This document shows, piece by piece, positions 35,155-48,352 of a DNA stretch of 64,000 bases. The stretch is from Cercozoa sp. M6MM (Eukaryota > Endomyxa: Ascetosporea), in assembly GCA_040357565.1 (NCBI GenBank), contig JBDODJ010000012.1. The stretch is one strand, 5' to 3'. The notes under the pieces are model-generated. The model had not been told where the DNA came from. It worked only from the letters and a program-made list of their open reading frames with translations, and ran no database searches. Made by a program: the position numbers and the translations under genes. The first letter of the stretch is position 1, and each line of letters begins with the position of its first letter.

Positions 35155-38100
35155 AATGACACAGGTAACACACTTCACGGTGCTCACCTTCTCGCGACTG
35201 ACCCTCCCGCTTTTGTCTCGGTATGCAGAAGAGCCAGGCGTGGGTGCTTGCGTCGAACTGCGCACCGTGCTGGGTCAGCGAATTCTGCTCACCGGTACTT
35301 ATTGATCCCCCACTGATCCCATTGATCTCACTTAGGTTTGGCACTAATGGCATGTGCGTACAGAGGCTCAGTTCGCCGCACTGCGTCGTGCGGAACCGTC
35401 TTCGATCAATCGCGATTTGCCGAATCTGGTGGCGCTCGAAGAATTCACTGCTGGTAGTTCCTCTCCCCTTTACCCCACCCCTTTACCCCTTCACTGTCCC
35501 TCTTGACCACATTTCCTTTACTCCCCTACAGGTGCCGTGTTGCACCAGTTGCGACAGCGGTATTTGCGAGGCGACATCTACACCAACATTGGCGACATTG
35601 TGATCAGCATCAACCCGTACCTTTGTGTCCGTGCCTGACTACCCTTCCCCGACTCTCTGTATTCTTCTGTATAGGTACCGCTTGCTGCCATTATTCACGC
35701 CTCGTGTTATGGAGCGCTACCTTTCTTCGGTACCCTCTCAATGTGTTCTATCTCCTTCCCCCCTGTCTAACCTCTTCCATGCACAGCCGACGACGACATC
35801 GGCATCGCCGTTGGCACCGCACATTTTTCAGATCGCTTTGCGAGCCTATCGGTACTGCTGACTGTCCTCACTTGACCCCTCCTACCTCCTTGTCTCCAGA
35901 GCGGCAATCGCGCAACCAGACCTACAACAACAACAAGAACAAGAACAACAACGACAACAACGGCAACAGCAACAGTATGCGCATGTGCACGGTGGTCGCG
36001 ATCAGTCGATCATCATCTCGGTATCGTCTCGTGCTGTGCCACACGAAGATCAGTCGCATGTAATCGCGCGGGTTTGTCTGTGCACAGGGCGAAAGTGGTT
36101 CCGGCAAGACTGAGGCCGCCAAGCTCATTCTTAATTTCTTCTCCGAGGCCAGCACTTACGAACTGCGCCGTCGACGCTTTCGTATGGTAGGTGGGGTGCG
36201 GGGGGGGGGGGGTAAACTGCTACTCTTGCACATGCAGCAGAAAGAGGAAGAAGTCGAGGACACTGCGCCGATGGGAGGTGACTCGAATGACGGTGCCAAC
36301 GTTAGTGCCAGTATGGAAGCCTCGACTGCTCCGGCCACCCCGAGTGCCCTTCATTCTTTACCCATACCCCTCTTCCTTTGCCCTTCCCCCCTTCACCCCT
36401 TTGCCTCCTTAACCCCTTAACCCCATTAACCTTCCTGTAAACCTCGTGTGACGCAGGCACTTCGAGTCCGCAGCGTCGTCGCTCGCTGCTCATGCGGCAG
36501 CGGCTGGAACGTTTCGACCAGGTAGTTTCCCCCCTCTCCACCCCCGTTGCCCTTACCCCCTCTATGTGATACAGTTGTTGCTGCGTGCCAACATGGTCCT
36601 GGAAGCCTTCGGCAACGCCAAGACGACGCGCAATCACAATTCCTCGCGTTTTGGCAAACTGTTGGACGTTTGGCTGTGTAAGCTTGCTCTTGGGGTGGGG
36701 GGGGGGGGGAGGGTTAGACCCCATGTGTCTGTAGCTGCAGGATCGGGTCAAGTCACTGGTGGTCGCATCGTCAACTACCTCCTGCAAAAGGTGTGCACCC
36801 TTACCTACCTGCCTATCTCCCTGCCTACCTACCTACCTACCTACCTACCTACCTCCCTACCTACCTACCTACCTCCCTACCTACCTACCTAAGGATAACG
36901 TGTATCTGTGTTTCTGTACACAGGCCAGAGTGACGGCACACTCGGCAGGTGAACGCAACTTCCATGTGTTCTACCAGACCTTGCTGGGCGTCGACTCCGA
37001 CCTGCGTCGGCGTTGGCGCCTGGGACACCCGCTTGGTACCTCTCTACCATGTCCCTTAGTCCCCTACCTCTGTCACCCCACATAGACTTCCGCTACCTAA
37101 ACCCGAAACTGACGCACGCGGTACTCGACGAAATCGCGCGAACGCAGGCGACTCCGGTGCGTGAGCCAGCACTGTCGGCGCAGAAGGCAGCCAAGAAGAA
37201 TCCCTTCGACACCGACTCCGATGAGGTTTATACCCTCATTACCCCTTTTCTCCTGCATTCTCAATGCTTCTAGCAGGAGGCGAACCTCGAGTCGTTGACG
37301 TCGTTCTACTCGCTCGATGTGGCCGCCAACTCCGACACGGCTACTGCTGATGCTGGTACGTCGACTCCCGTACTTACCCCCTCCCCTTTAACCCCTACCC
37401 ATACCCCGGGTAGGTGTCAATGATGCCGACCACTTTGAGTCGACGCTGCTGTCGCTGAAAGCTCTGGGCTTCTCGCGCGATGAGGTACTCTGTTTACCCC
37501 CCCCCCCCCCCGTCCCCCTGTTATCCCAACGTTACCCTGTTGCCCTTGGGGGATAGGTGCACGGCATCCTCCGCAGTCTGGCCGGCGTACTGCACTTAGG
37601 TCAACTGGTGGTGACGGAACGCAGTTCGGATGAAGCCGGTGCCGGGCAGATGGAGGCATGCACACTGAGTGCGACCTCGTGGGCACGTGCGCAGCTCGAG
37701 GTGTGCGCTGAAGTGCTGGGCGCCGAGGCAGGACCGCTGGAGGCGCAGCTGACGCACCGCAAGGTCGACATTCGCGGCGAGACCTGGCAGCGACCGCTCT
37801 CGGTGGTGGAGGCACGCTCCAACATCGACGCGCTGGCCAAGGCGATCTACGCGCGTCTCTTTGACTGGGTCGTGGCACGTATAAACCGCGCACTCGCCCT
37901 GCACGACGTGACCGACGAGACCGTGTCCTCTGCTTCAGCAGGTGCTGCTACTGCTGCTGCTGCTGCTGCTGCTACCGCCGACACGAGACGGCACGTCATG
38001 TTGCTCGACATTTACGGCTTCGAGGTCTTCGAGGAGAACCGCTTCGAGCAGCTGCTCATCAACTACGCCAACGAGCACCTCCAGCAGCTCTTCGTGTGGC

Positions 38101-38690
38101 GCGTCTTTGAACTCGAGCTGCACGAGTACCGCCGCGAGGGCGTCAACGTCGGTGACACTGTGCCGCGGTAGCCCCTCACCCCCTCCTTACTCCCCCACAA
38201 CTCTTACCCCCTACCCCTCATATCCCTCCTATCCCTCTTATCCCTCTTTCCCCTCTTACCCTTCCCCCTCCCCACAGTGACGTGGCACGTTTCGACAATC
38301 GCGATGTGATCGCGCTGCTGGGCGGGCCGTCGGCGCTGCTGCCGCGACCGTCGCTATTGCATGCTGGCGGTGACACTGCCGCCGATCACGATCTAGGTAC
38401 CCTGCACCCTGTCCCACCCTATACTCCCTGCCCTTTCCTCTACCCTACCCTAACACCCTACCTCCCTCCCTTTACCTCTCACTCGTTTGCACCCGTACAG
38501 GAGTGGCGGGCAGCACGGTGTTGTCGCTGCTGAACGTGCAGGCCAAGACACCCGGCGGCTGCGACGACCGCTTCGTGCAGGAACTCAAGAACACGTTGTG
38601 TGGCCACCCACGTTTCTTCTCCGATCGGTACCTTTTCTGACACAAGGTGACCACCCCTGACCGATCAATCGCGTGCACGCGTGTGTGTAT

Positions 38691-38730
<40 letters not shown>

Positions 38731-41700
38731 ATTGCTGACACAGGAGACGACCCGAGGAGTGCTTTATCGTGCGACACTTTGCAGCTGACGTGACCTACAC
38801 TGCCACCGGCGCTGTGCACAAGAACAAGGACAGGTACGGGACCAAAGGATGAAGGTGGGGGTTTAAGGAGAAGGTGGGGGTTTAAGGGGCAAAAGAGAGT
38901 AAGTACAGACTCGAGTCGGCCTTGTCGCACGCGATGGCGTCGGTGAAGTCGCCGCTGCTGGCGGCGCTCTTTCGCGACGACGCGCGTCTCGGACCGGATG
39001 CGGTATCACCTTCCCCATCCCCTCACCCACCCACCCCTTACCTCTCCTGCCCCTGTAGATGGCCAAGAAGCGCACGGTGGCCGAGTGTTTCCACGAGCAG
39101 CTCAAGCAACTCACTTCCGAACTGGTATGCTCTATTGATATGGAGGGGCAATGAGGGATACAGATCTCCTCAATGTGACTAGGCCAAAACGGACCTTCAC
39201 TTCGTGCGTTGCATCAAACCGAACCGCGCCAAGAAGAAGCTCGGTAGTACTCCTCCATTGTGCCTTATCCCTTGCCCCCCTATACTCTCCCTCTTCTTTG
39301 CCCTCCTCCAGTGTTCGACTCGCCGCTGGTGCTCGAGCAGTTTCGCTACAGCGGTTTGTTCGAAGCGATCGAGCTGCGCAAGAAGGGGTTTCCCTTCCGC
39401 AAGGTACCGTCACTTGGGCACGTGGCTCTCTTGGCGTGTGGCTCACTTGGCATGTGGCTCACTTGGCATGTGCGTTGGGTATGTGCGCAGACACACGCGG
39501 CCTTTCGACAGAGGTACGCGGTGTTGGTGTCACCGGCACTGCCCGAGTCGGTGCGGGCACGTGTGCACGCACGTGTGGACGGTCTACTGTTGCGTTTCTT
39601 GACTGACGGCGACGGTGTCACTGCGACCAGTGCTGCTGATACCGCTGCGACTGACGGTGAGGTGCATGCCAAGCTGGGCCGCACCAAAGTTCTCATGTCG
39701 GCTGAGATGTTCTCGCGTCTGGAGGTGCTTTGCCCCCTCACCCCTTTTCTTCTTTTTTCTTTTATTGTGCTTTCTCACAGGCACTTCGAGCGTCCGCGCG
39801 GACGCACTTCGCATGCCGCATTCAGCGCACGCTGCGTGTCGCCATTGCCAAGTACGTTTATACCCCTTTACCCCTCTCCTTACTTTACCCTTTATCCAGG
39901 CGGAAACTGAAGCGCCGGCGTGCGCGCGTTGCGCGCATCGAGGAAGCCATAATTCACGTGCGTTTCTCTTGTGACCACTTGGCTGACTAAGTGACCACCT
40001 GGCTGACCGGCTGACTAAGTGATCGTCCATGTGCCTGCAGGTGGCGAGTGTGGACGCACCACGTGACAAGGCGCAGGCGCTGCGGCGACTCAAGCAGCTC
40101 ATTGGTACACCTTTACCCCCCTCCCTCTTTACCTCCCTCTTTACTCCCCCTTAATTTCGCTGCAGTACGCGCCGATTACGACGGTTTCGAGCACGGCAGT
40201 GTTGTGCGGGTACCTCACATTAACCCCATCCCCGTTGTGTTTCACCCCCCCCCCCACCCCTACCCTTGCCCTTACCGCTTCTGCCCCATTACCCCGTATC
40301 ACCCCCGTTTAGGTGTAAGAAGAGAATTGGACGACGCCGTAATGCGCGAGGATGCGACTGTAGTCTTTCTTTGTCTCTTTATGTCCATCGGACACGACTG
40401 TTTGTGTGTAGGCACTGCGACAGTGTTTGTCGGAGACGCGTTCGTTGCTGCAGTGCGTCGCTTTGGAGGACGGCAGCGACCTCGATACGCTTATTGGTAT
40501 GACTGGGTGAGAAGGGGTAGCGGGGGGGAGGGCAACTCATTGACATCTGCTGCCCAGGCGACGAACCGCGCGTTGACGAGGATCCCGTCGACCTGTCTTT
40601 CTGGCAGAGTACTCCACAGGTAGCCGTGCTCACATGGGGGGTGTGAGGTAAATTCTTGTCTGTGTGCGTAGTGGCAGCAACTGCAGCGCCTGTTTAGCAA
40701 GGCATGCAACTTGCTGCGCAAACTACAGCAGTTCTCGGTCGCCATCGCACAAGTATCGATTCCGCCTGTATTCCTCCTGCCTTTACATTCCTTTACCTCC
40801 CGGAAGATCCAAGGCCAGATGGAAGAACTGCAACGCACGAGAAACCGACAGCAGACGCGACTTCTCCTGCGCAATGACGAGGTACCAATGTTTGCTCGTT
40901 TAACCCCCTCCCCACCTCCGCCCTTTCACTAGACACACATGCTGCCTGCCGAGGATGCGGAGGAGAACAGCGTGGACGACGTGTTAACACTCGTGAGCGA
41001 CGTCAATCGGGCCTTGCTGCTGCGCTCCTGGACGACGCACGTGCGTCTGCTGGTGTCGCTGGCCGTGTCACTGGCCGAGAACTACTCCCCGAGGGAACAG
41101 GAGTTCGGCTTCGCCACCGATCAGCACGTGTCGATCGCGCACAAGGCGCGACAGGTCTGGCTGCGACAGGCCGTGTCTGTTTGTGAGTTCGTGCGCTCTA
41201 TCCGGTAGTGTTTCTTCGGTTCTGTCCGTGCCTATCTATTTGTACTCATGTGCGACTCTGTAGAGCACTAAGCAATGCACCGATGGCCTCACTTGAGGAC
41301 TCTGCAGCTGCCTCATTGCTCATGCGGTACTCCCCTTCCACTCTGTATAGTAGACATCAGTCACACATCCTCTGAGCAGACAACTGGGCCAACTGATGCC
41401 TTCACTGGCACCGTCGGAAGCGGCTGTTGATGTACAAGCAACAAGCACCTCAGCATTCTTGCATCTTTTCCAAACGAAGACATGTTTCTTTTTTTTCAGT
41501 CGCTGCTGTCATCTCCAAACGATTCCGAAGCCAGGCGTGTCATGCTGAGGTACATGCTCGAGTTAAAGTTGCACCCAGTATGCTCCATATCGTTGTTTTA
41601 GACGACTGGCCGAAACTAGACTGCAGTTTGAGGAGGTAACCAGAACATGCATTCAGCAAAACGCACACTTGAACAATTCAAATTCGTCTGTAGGATCTAA

Positions 41701-44229
41701 TGCGCTTGCTGCGCAAGTTCTTGCCTTCAATAGAAGTCTACTTTAGCACATTCCTGTCGGTACAGCAGTCCTTTTGTGATCACAGAAGACCAGAATTTAA
41801 CCTCTTTACCGAGCAAAAACCGACGGACGGTTGTGTTTTTAAAGGAGGCGCGTCAGAAGCAGGAAGACGAAGTGAAACTGCAAAAGTTCTATGCCGAGTT
41901 CAAGGAGGCCGTTGTGCTGGGTACGCGCGCTGTTTCACTTTATGTAGTCTCTCTCTGTCTCACCCTGTCATTGTGTTTTTTTGTTGGTTGCACAGATGAG
42001 TTGCCGCCGCCTGCGCCGAACGCGCCGCTGCCTGTGCCGCCGAACTGCAGGTGCATTGTGCAGCTTTACCCCTCTCCCGCCCCGTACTCTTGTATGCAGT
42101 ATGTCGGACGAGGAGGAGTCGTTGAGCAATGCGATTGAGTACGACGACGCCAGTGACATTGACATGGAGGAGCACTCGGCGCCCGCGCGGATGCCCGCTC
42201 GGATGACGGGCGAGCGCCGGCACCGGCGTCTGCAGAGTGCGGCTCGTCCGCGAAAGCTGCGAGAGCGGCGGCACTTGCGTCAGTCGACATCGGGTATCTT
42301 TACCACCCTTACTCCCCCCCTCCCAGGGTATACCGTGTGTGCTGCAGGAGTGCCGATGTTGGGACTGACGGACCTCGTGCCGCCTGCAGCGTCAATCGAC
42401 ATGGTAGTTACCCTACACTTTACCCCCCCCCCACACACACACACACCCCTTTCCTTACGCCTAACCACATTTACCCTCACACAGACGGAGCTGTCCGAAA
42501 AGGAAGCGTTGAGTCGAGAGACCGGACTGATCGGAGGAGTGTCGGACGGTGTCGCAGCTAATGCCACCGACACGGTTGTTGCCACCGTCGATGATGTCGC
42601 TGATACCGACCGTGCCACCGATGATACCGACGGTGACGGTGCGACTCCGCGCGATCACGCACCGCCCGGACTGGCCGAGGCCATTGCCGCTCGCGACCTC
42701 AAGGCTGTCGAACGCATCATGCGCTCCGTGCGGCGTGCGCGGCGCAGCTCGGTACTCCCTTTGAGACAGCAATATCGGTATCTTTTGTTGTGTTCCCGCG
42801 GGTATACCCCTCTCGTCGCGTAGGACGGTGTGGATCAGTACAAGAACAGCCGCCTCGTCAAAATTGGCGATGCGCTGCTGCAGCAGCTCCGCGCGGAACA
42901 CGTCGTTCTGCTGGAGCTTCGTCGCGCCGTCACCGTGCTTTACCCCCTACCTCTAGCCATTTACCCCCACCCCTTTACCCCCTCTTATCCCCTAATCCAC
43001 GCACTCCTTTACCCCCCTCGTCCACAGGAACTGGACCGTCCGGAGATAGTGCACTGGTTAGAACGAGCGGCAGAGATGGGCCTCGATGCCGATCTCAACT
43101 CGGGCAGTACCTGCGAGGCTTCTGGTAGCCCCTCCCCCGCCCTTTACCCTCCCTCTTACCCCCCCCCCCCCCCGTAGAAAGTAGCGGTAGTGGGAGCAGC
43201 AAGAGGCGCAAGAAGCGTCGGCAGAAGGGCACGTCGCCGGCACCGTCGCCCAAGGCACAGGCCTCGGACGTCAAGCTGCTGCGACTGGCACGCAAGCTGG
43301 CCTACGGCATGTCGGCCTCGGAGTTCCACGACCGGCGCATCGAGGCCGTGCTTAAGGTGCGCATGGCTGTTTTCCCCGTTCCCCTTTACCCCCTTGCCCC
43401 TATCCCCACGTCGCGTAGGACGAGGACCTTGAGTCGTTGGAACTGCTGCTGACCAAGGCGCATCTCAAGGTGCCTCTTGTACCCACCCACTGTACCTCCT
43501 TACCCCCCCCCCCCCCACATACGCACAGTCGTGGGAGTCGCCGACGGTGGAGCGCGCGCGGCAGCGACTGTACGAGAAACGCATGGCGCAGCAGCAGAGT
43601 GCTGTGCCACTGGCCGCCGTCTGTCTGTCCGAGGACCTCGGCACTGGCGGCAGTCTCGGCAGCATTGGTTTACCCCCCCCCCCCCCCCCCTTTTATTTCC
43701 CCACACCCTCTTTTACCCTCCTTTCCCCTATGTGTAGGCAACAGTCTGAGCAGTATCGACTTGGGTCCGACACGTCGATTGAGTGCGTGTTCCTCGGCCA
43801 CGTCGTCATTGGGGAGCGACACCAATGCATTCGGTACTGTGCGTTACCCCTCCCCTTCTGCTGCCTCCCCTTTACTCCCTCCCTCCCCCTCCCAGGTGGA
43901 AGCCTGAGCGTTCTGGGAACAGAGTCGGACGCCGGAAAGTCAAGTGCTGACCCAAGGTACCTACCTCACTTGCACTTATCCCCCTTACCCCTCACTCCCT
44001 ATACCCCCCCCCCCCCCCGACAGATGGCACCGCAGCAGTGCGCCGTACGTCGATGCCAGCACGATTCGTCGCTGGAACTTTTCGAGTCTGTTCGCGTCCT
44101 TCAAAGGGCGGTACACCGCCTTCACCCGGNNNNNNNNNNNNNNNNNNNNNNNNNNNNNNNNNNNNNNNNNNNNNNNNNNNNNNNNNNNNNNNNNNNNNNN
44201 NNNNNNNNNNNNNNNNNNNNNNNNNNNNN

Positions 44230-44281
<52 letters not shown>

Positions 44282-47200
44282 CAGATACCCCTTGGCACGG
44301 TGTCCGATGTTGCGTCGGCCAGGCGACTACGCTCGTCGGAGTTATGGCCATCGGTACTGTCGCTGTCCCCTACCCCTTTACTCCCCCTTCCCCCTTTATT
44401 CCTTCTTCCCTTTACTTCCCTCTTCCCCCTTTACCCCCCCCCCTCTTACTGGTGTGCGCAGCAAGGGTCTGAAACGCATGATGCACCGGTGGCAGAACGA
44501 GCCGATTCCACGCTCGCTGGTGAAGTTTCCGCGCGACACTCCCAACAAGGTGCGTGTGTTTAGCCCCTTTATCCCCCCCCCCCCCTACGCCCATGTGACT
44601 AGGTAAAGAAACTGGCGCCGCACATCTTCAAGAACATCTTGGCACTCATGGGCGATCGCGTGCACGCCTATCCGGCCACGTTGGCACACGAGGTTTCTAC
44701 CCCTTTCCACCCCATACTTCCCTTTTCTCCCCTACCCCCTTTACTCCCGTCCACCTGCCCCAGGTGGTGTCGCTGGGCATGAGCGAGCCGGCGCTGCGCA
44801 ACGAGATCTTCATGCAGCTCATCAAGCAGACGACCAACAACCCGTCGGCGCAGTCCTGTGTGCGCGGATGGAAGGTGCTCTACCTGTGTCTCGGTGCTTT
44901 CACGCCGTCGGCTCAGGTAAGCAGTCCCTTGCCCTTCCCCACCCCCGGCCCCCCGTGGCCCCGGCCCCCCCCCCCACCCCCAGGTGTTCGGTCCGTGCCT
45001 GTTGTCGCACCTGGCGGTGTTCGCGGATCCGCGGCCGCGGCAGTTGTGCTCGTTCGACACGCTCAAGGAAGCGGCGGCCAGCTGCTTCTTGCAGTGGCAG
45101 CTCACCAAGCAGATCCCTGCCGCCGACCGTCGCGTGCCCTCCATGCGTGATATCGTAGGCTTTGCCCCCAACCCTCCCCCCGTCCCACCGCTACCTTTAC
45201 CCCTGCACCCCTCCCGTGGCAGTCAAGAGTGCTCGAGATGCGGTGCATGACGAATGCGACGTCGGCGCTGAGCACGCTGATGTCGGAACTGAACGATGAC
45301 GACGGCGGCGACAGTCAGGTCTCGCGCTGGAAGCGCCGTCAGCGACCGCAGGTTTGTCTTGGGGGGGGGGGGNNNNNNNNNNNNNNNNNNNNNNNNNNNN
45401 NNNNNNNNNNNNNNNNNNNNNNNNNNNNNNNNNNNNNNNNNNNNNNNNNNNNNNNNNNNNNNNNNNNNNNNNCCCCCCCCCCCCCCCCGCGCGCGCATTT
45501 CCTTTATTCCCTTCGGTGTAGAGACTGCGTCATTCGCCGTCGAGCGAGACGCCGCTGCCGCAGTGGTACCTTTTGACTGAGGCGTCACTGAGTGAGTTGG
45601 TACCAAAGTGCACGTGTGTTTGCAGGTTCGACAGTGTGCCTGTGCGTACACTCGGCAGTGTCAACGAGTTCGACTTGAAACGCTTCTCGCGCATGAGTAC
45701 TGCTGACATGTTTTACCCACCCCTCCCCTTTAGCCCTCCCCTTTACCTCCCCCCGCAAAGGCACGGCACAAGAACAAGACGCGTTCAAGAGTCAGCAACT
45801 CAAGTAGTCTTCGTTTACTCCCACCCCACCCTTTACCCCCCGTGTGTCAGAATGCGCGACATGGAGCGGCAGCAGCAGTTGGAACAAGACCGTGCCGACC
45901 ACCGCGAGTGTAGCACTACCTGGCGGGGAGGGGGCGGTAAACTCATGTGTCTGTGTTTGTTGCTTAGTTGTGCGAGAGATGGTGGCACGCAAGTACCGCC
46001 TGTTCGTGCAGGTATGTATGTCCTAACTCCCCCCCCCCCCCGCACGTTTCCCATACCGCACGTTTACCCCCCACCCCGCACGTTTACCCCCCACCCCAGA
46101 GTGACGACAAGGACAGAGAGACCGATGCGGAGAGAGGCGACGTCGCTGAAGAACAGCAACAGCTGCTGCTGCACAGTAGGAAGAAACGCGGCCACAAACG
46201 ACACAAGAGCAACGTCGACGCCGTGGCTGCCTTGCGGTAGTTTTCCCTCCCCTTAGCCCCCCCCCCCCCATCCACCATGCTCCCCTTTACCCCCTCCCCG
46301 TCCCCCAGTGAGGAGCACTTCCGCCAGGCGCCGACGCACCAGGCGTTTTTCGCGTCGCTCGAGTCGCAGCTGCACCGCAAGGCGCGTGATCGGTACCTCT
46401 GCCACCCACTGCACCCACTGACTGCACCCACTGACTACGCATATGGGACCGCTTGGCCGGCCACGTGCGATCAATCACTTTGGGGGTGCTGTAGTTTGCG
46501 CAAGCAGCAGCCGAGTCTGCAGCGATCGCTCGGCAAGGCGCGCAGGGTACTTTTTGCTGTGACCACTGACTGAGTGACCGCTGAGTGGTCACTGAGCGAT
46601 CACTGAGTGCGCACGTGCAGGCTGCGCGCAAGAGCACCGAGACGCACCGTGAGCTCGGCAGTCGCATCGCGTTCTACCGTGAGCAGATGCGCCTCGAGGA
46701 GGAACAGCAACAACAACAACAGCAACAGCAACCACAACAACAGCAACAAGAAGAACACCAACACGGAGGCGAAAAACAACAACAACATCAATTGCGGCAA
46801 AAGCAACAGAAACAACAACAAAAGTTGCCGCGACCGGAGGAACCGCTGCACTCGCGCGGTCGCGATGCGCAGCAGGTTCCCCCCCCCCCTTCACACTCCT
46901 CTCTTCCTCCCCCTTTACTCCCCCCGGCAGGACGGCACGACAGACGAGAAGCAGGCGATGTCGATCCTGCTGAAGATGAAGCGAGACCGGGAGGAGGCAG
47001 GCGACGCTGCGGTAGGAGCATGTGTTACACACGGCTGACTGGGTTACCACGTGACTGACTGGGTGACCACGTGGGTGTGACTGACTGGATGACCATATGT
47101 GACTGATTGTATGCACGGTGTGGCTGCAGACGCCATCGCCACGTGTGCACGCGAGTGGCAGCTTCTCATTCTGGCAGCGACAGCGGCACTTGCGACCGCA

Positions 47201-47477
47201 GTCGCTACCGCACTCGCGCGCCGCCTTCGACCCGACACCGCTCTGGTCCGCGCGGCTTGACTGTGCCGGTACAGCTGAACGCACGTGTGTGCCCCGTCCA
47301 AATGGGCACAGAACTCATCCGCGTATTGTAGACCCACTACGGGACAGTGCGGTTGAGTGGTCCCGAGACAGTGCGCACGTAGCCATTGCTTCGCTTGATA
47401 CGGTAGCCCTACCTTCCCACTTCCCACACCACCCACCTTGTATTTTTGTCGATACAGATAAGTGTGCACACACGTGA
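35155..47477 (+). CDS. Unconventional myosin with MyTH4 tail domain
   Basis: A very large intron-rich gene for an actin-based motor. Motor motifs in order: [41 protein letters not shown]-loop [14 protein letters not shown] (36088 on), switch [10 protein letters not shown] (about 36631), [14 protein letters not shown], switch [22 protein letters not shown] (about 38002), HFVRCIKPN (about 39199) and the SH1-type helix [21 protein letters not shown] basic, poorly conserved IQ-like segment follows ([20 protein letters not shown]). The tail is long, with acidic and charged stretches, then a MyTH4 domain ([57 protein letters not shown], about 44470-45160), then a charged Q-rich coiled-coil end. Catalytic loops are intact. 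No FERM domain was seen, unlike most MyTH4 myosins. The start is uncertain (it may begin near 35.0 kb), and the stop at 47477 is tentative. Two N gaps lie in introns. The class is unassigned. Confidence 0.88.
35923..35976 (+). other. CAA/CAG-rich coding tract (poly-Q insertion)
   Basis: In the frame that continues into the myosin P-loop this stretch reads as a Gln-rich run ([17 protein letters not shown]) just before [15 protein letters not shown]. Most myosins have only a short linker here, so this is an insertion in the motor upstream of the ATP-binding loop. Confidence 0.7.
36821..36893. repeat. (CCTA)n tetranucleotide repeat
   Basis: About 18 imperfect copies of CTAC/CCTA in a myosin intron following the exon encoding [11 protein letters not shown]. 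Confidence 0.95.
38693..38727. repeat. (TG)n microsatellite
   Basis: A short TG tract in a myosin intron between the exons encoding [10 protein letters not shown] and [18 protein letters not shown]. Confidence 0.9.
44130..44280. other. 100-N gap and (TG)n tract in myosin intron
   Basis: Ns at 44130-44229 followed by a TG repeat to about 44280. The gap follows exon sequence [15 protein letters not shown] and precedes the MyTH4 exons, so an exon could be hidden. Confidence 0.95.
45361..45488. other. Poly-G, 100-N gap, poly-C
   Basis: Twelve or more Gs, then Ns at 45373-45472, then about 16 Cs, in an intron after the MyTH4 exons of the myosin gene. The opposite homopolymers on the two sides suggest a badly resolved join. 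Confidence 0.95.
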
Positions 47478-47564
47478 GGGTCTCTCGGTGGCTGCCTTCG
47501 AACTGGGATCTTTACCTGCTGTGGTAGTCTTCTGTCTGTCTGTAGACATATTTTTAAAAAAAAT

Positions 47565-47584
47565 ATATATATATATATATATAT
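47565..47584. repeat. (TA)n tract
   Basis: Short AT/TA repeat in the interval between the proposed end of the myosin gene and the WD40 gene. Confidence 0.9.
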
Positions 47585-47869
47585 GTATGCGTGTGTGTGT
47601 GTGTTATGTGTGTATATTTGTATGATTGAGATACAGAGAGAAACGGCAGAGTCGCGAGTGACCTTGTCCTGGCAGTGTGGCCATGTACTCTCCTTCTTTA
47701 CCTCCCCCCCCCCCCCACACTCCCCACCCAGACTAGGTATATTTGTACGTGTGTTGCTGCAGCCGACTGTGTGCGTAGCCAGATGCGGCGACAGCAGGTG
47801 CGACCCAGTTGCATATGCATGTGTATGTGTTCATGTTTGTGTGTATGTATGTACGTGTGCATGTATGTA

Positions 47870-48088
47870 CCTGCAGTGTGGCCATCGTGGACGTCGAGCT
47901 GCGAAAACTCGAGCACGTGCTGCCGCCCCAGCCGCCGGTAGCTCTCTTTCTTGCTATGTGCTCGATATATATATATATATATATATACATGTGTGTGTGT
48001 GTGTGTGTGTGTCCACGCTGGATTGACTCTTGTCCAGTCCAAGCGGCGGCGTCATGCCTTCCGTTCCCTCCGGTATGTTTATACATAC

Positions 48089-48146
<58 letters not shown>

Positions 48147-48156
48147 NNNNNNNNNN

Positions 48157-48204
<48 letters not shown>

Positions 48205-48306
48205 CANNNNNNNNNNNNNNNNNNNNNNNNNNNNNNNNNNNNNNNNNNNNNNNNNNNNNNNNNNNNNNNNNNNNNNNNNNNNNNNNNNNNNNNNNNNNNN
48301 NNNNNN

Positions 48307-48352
<46 letters not shown>

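Noticed and set aside
36430-36450. Telomere-like C-rich repeats in myosin introns as a telomere or interstitial telomere
   Set aside because: The motif is irregular, confined mainly to introns of one gene, and not a tandem array.
36826-36893. Thr-Tyr-Leu-Pro repeat protein in the CCTA tract
   Set aside because: It is a tetranucleotide repeat in a myosin intron with splice borders on both sides.
37417-37904. Minus-strand Arg/Ala/Pro-rich frames over the myosin motor
   Set aside because: High-GC antisense shadows of the conserved motor exon.
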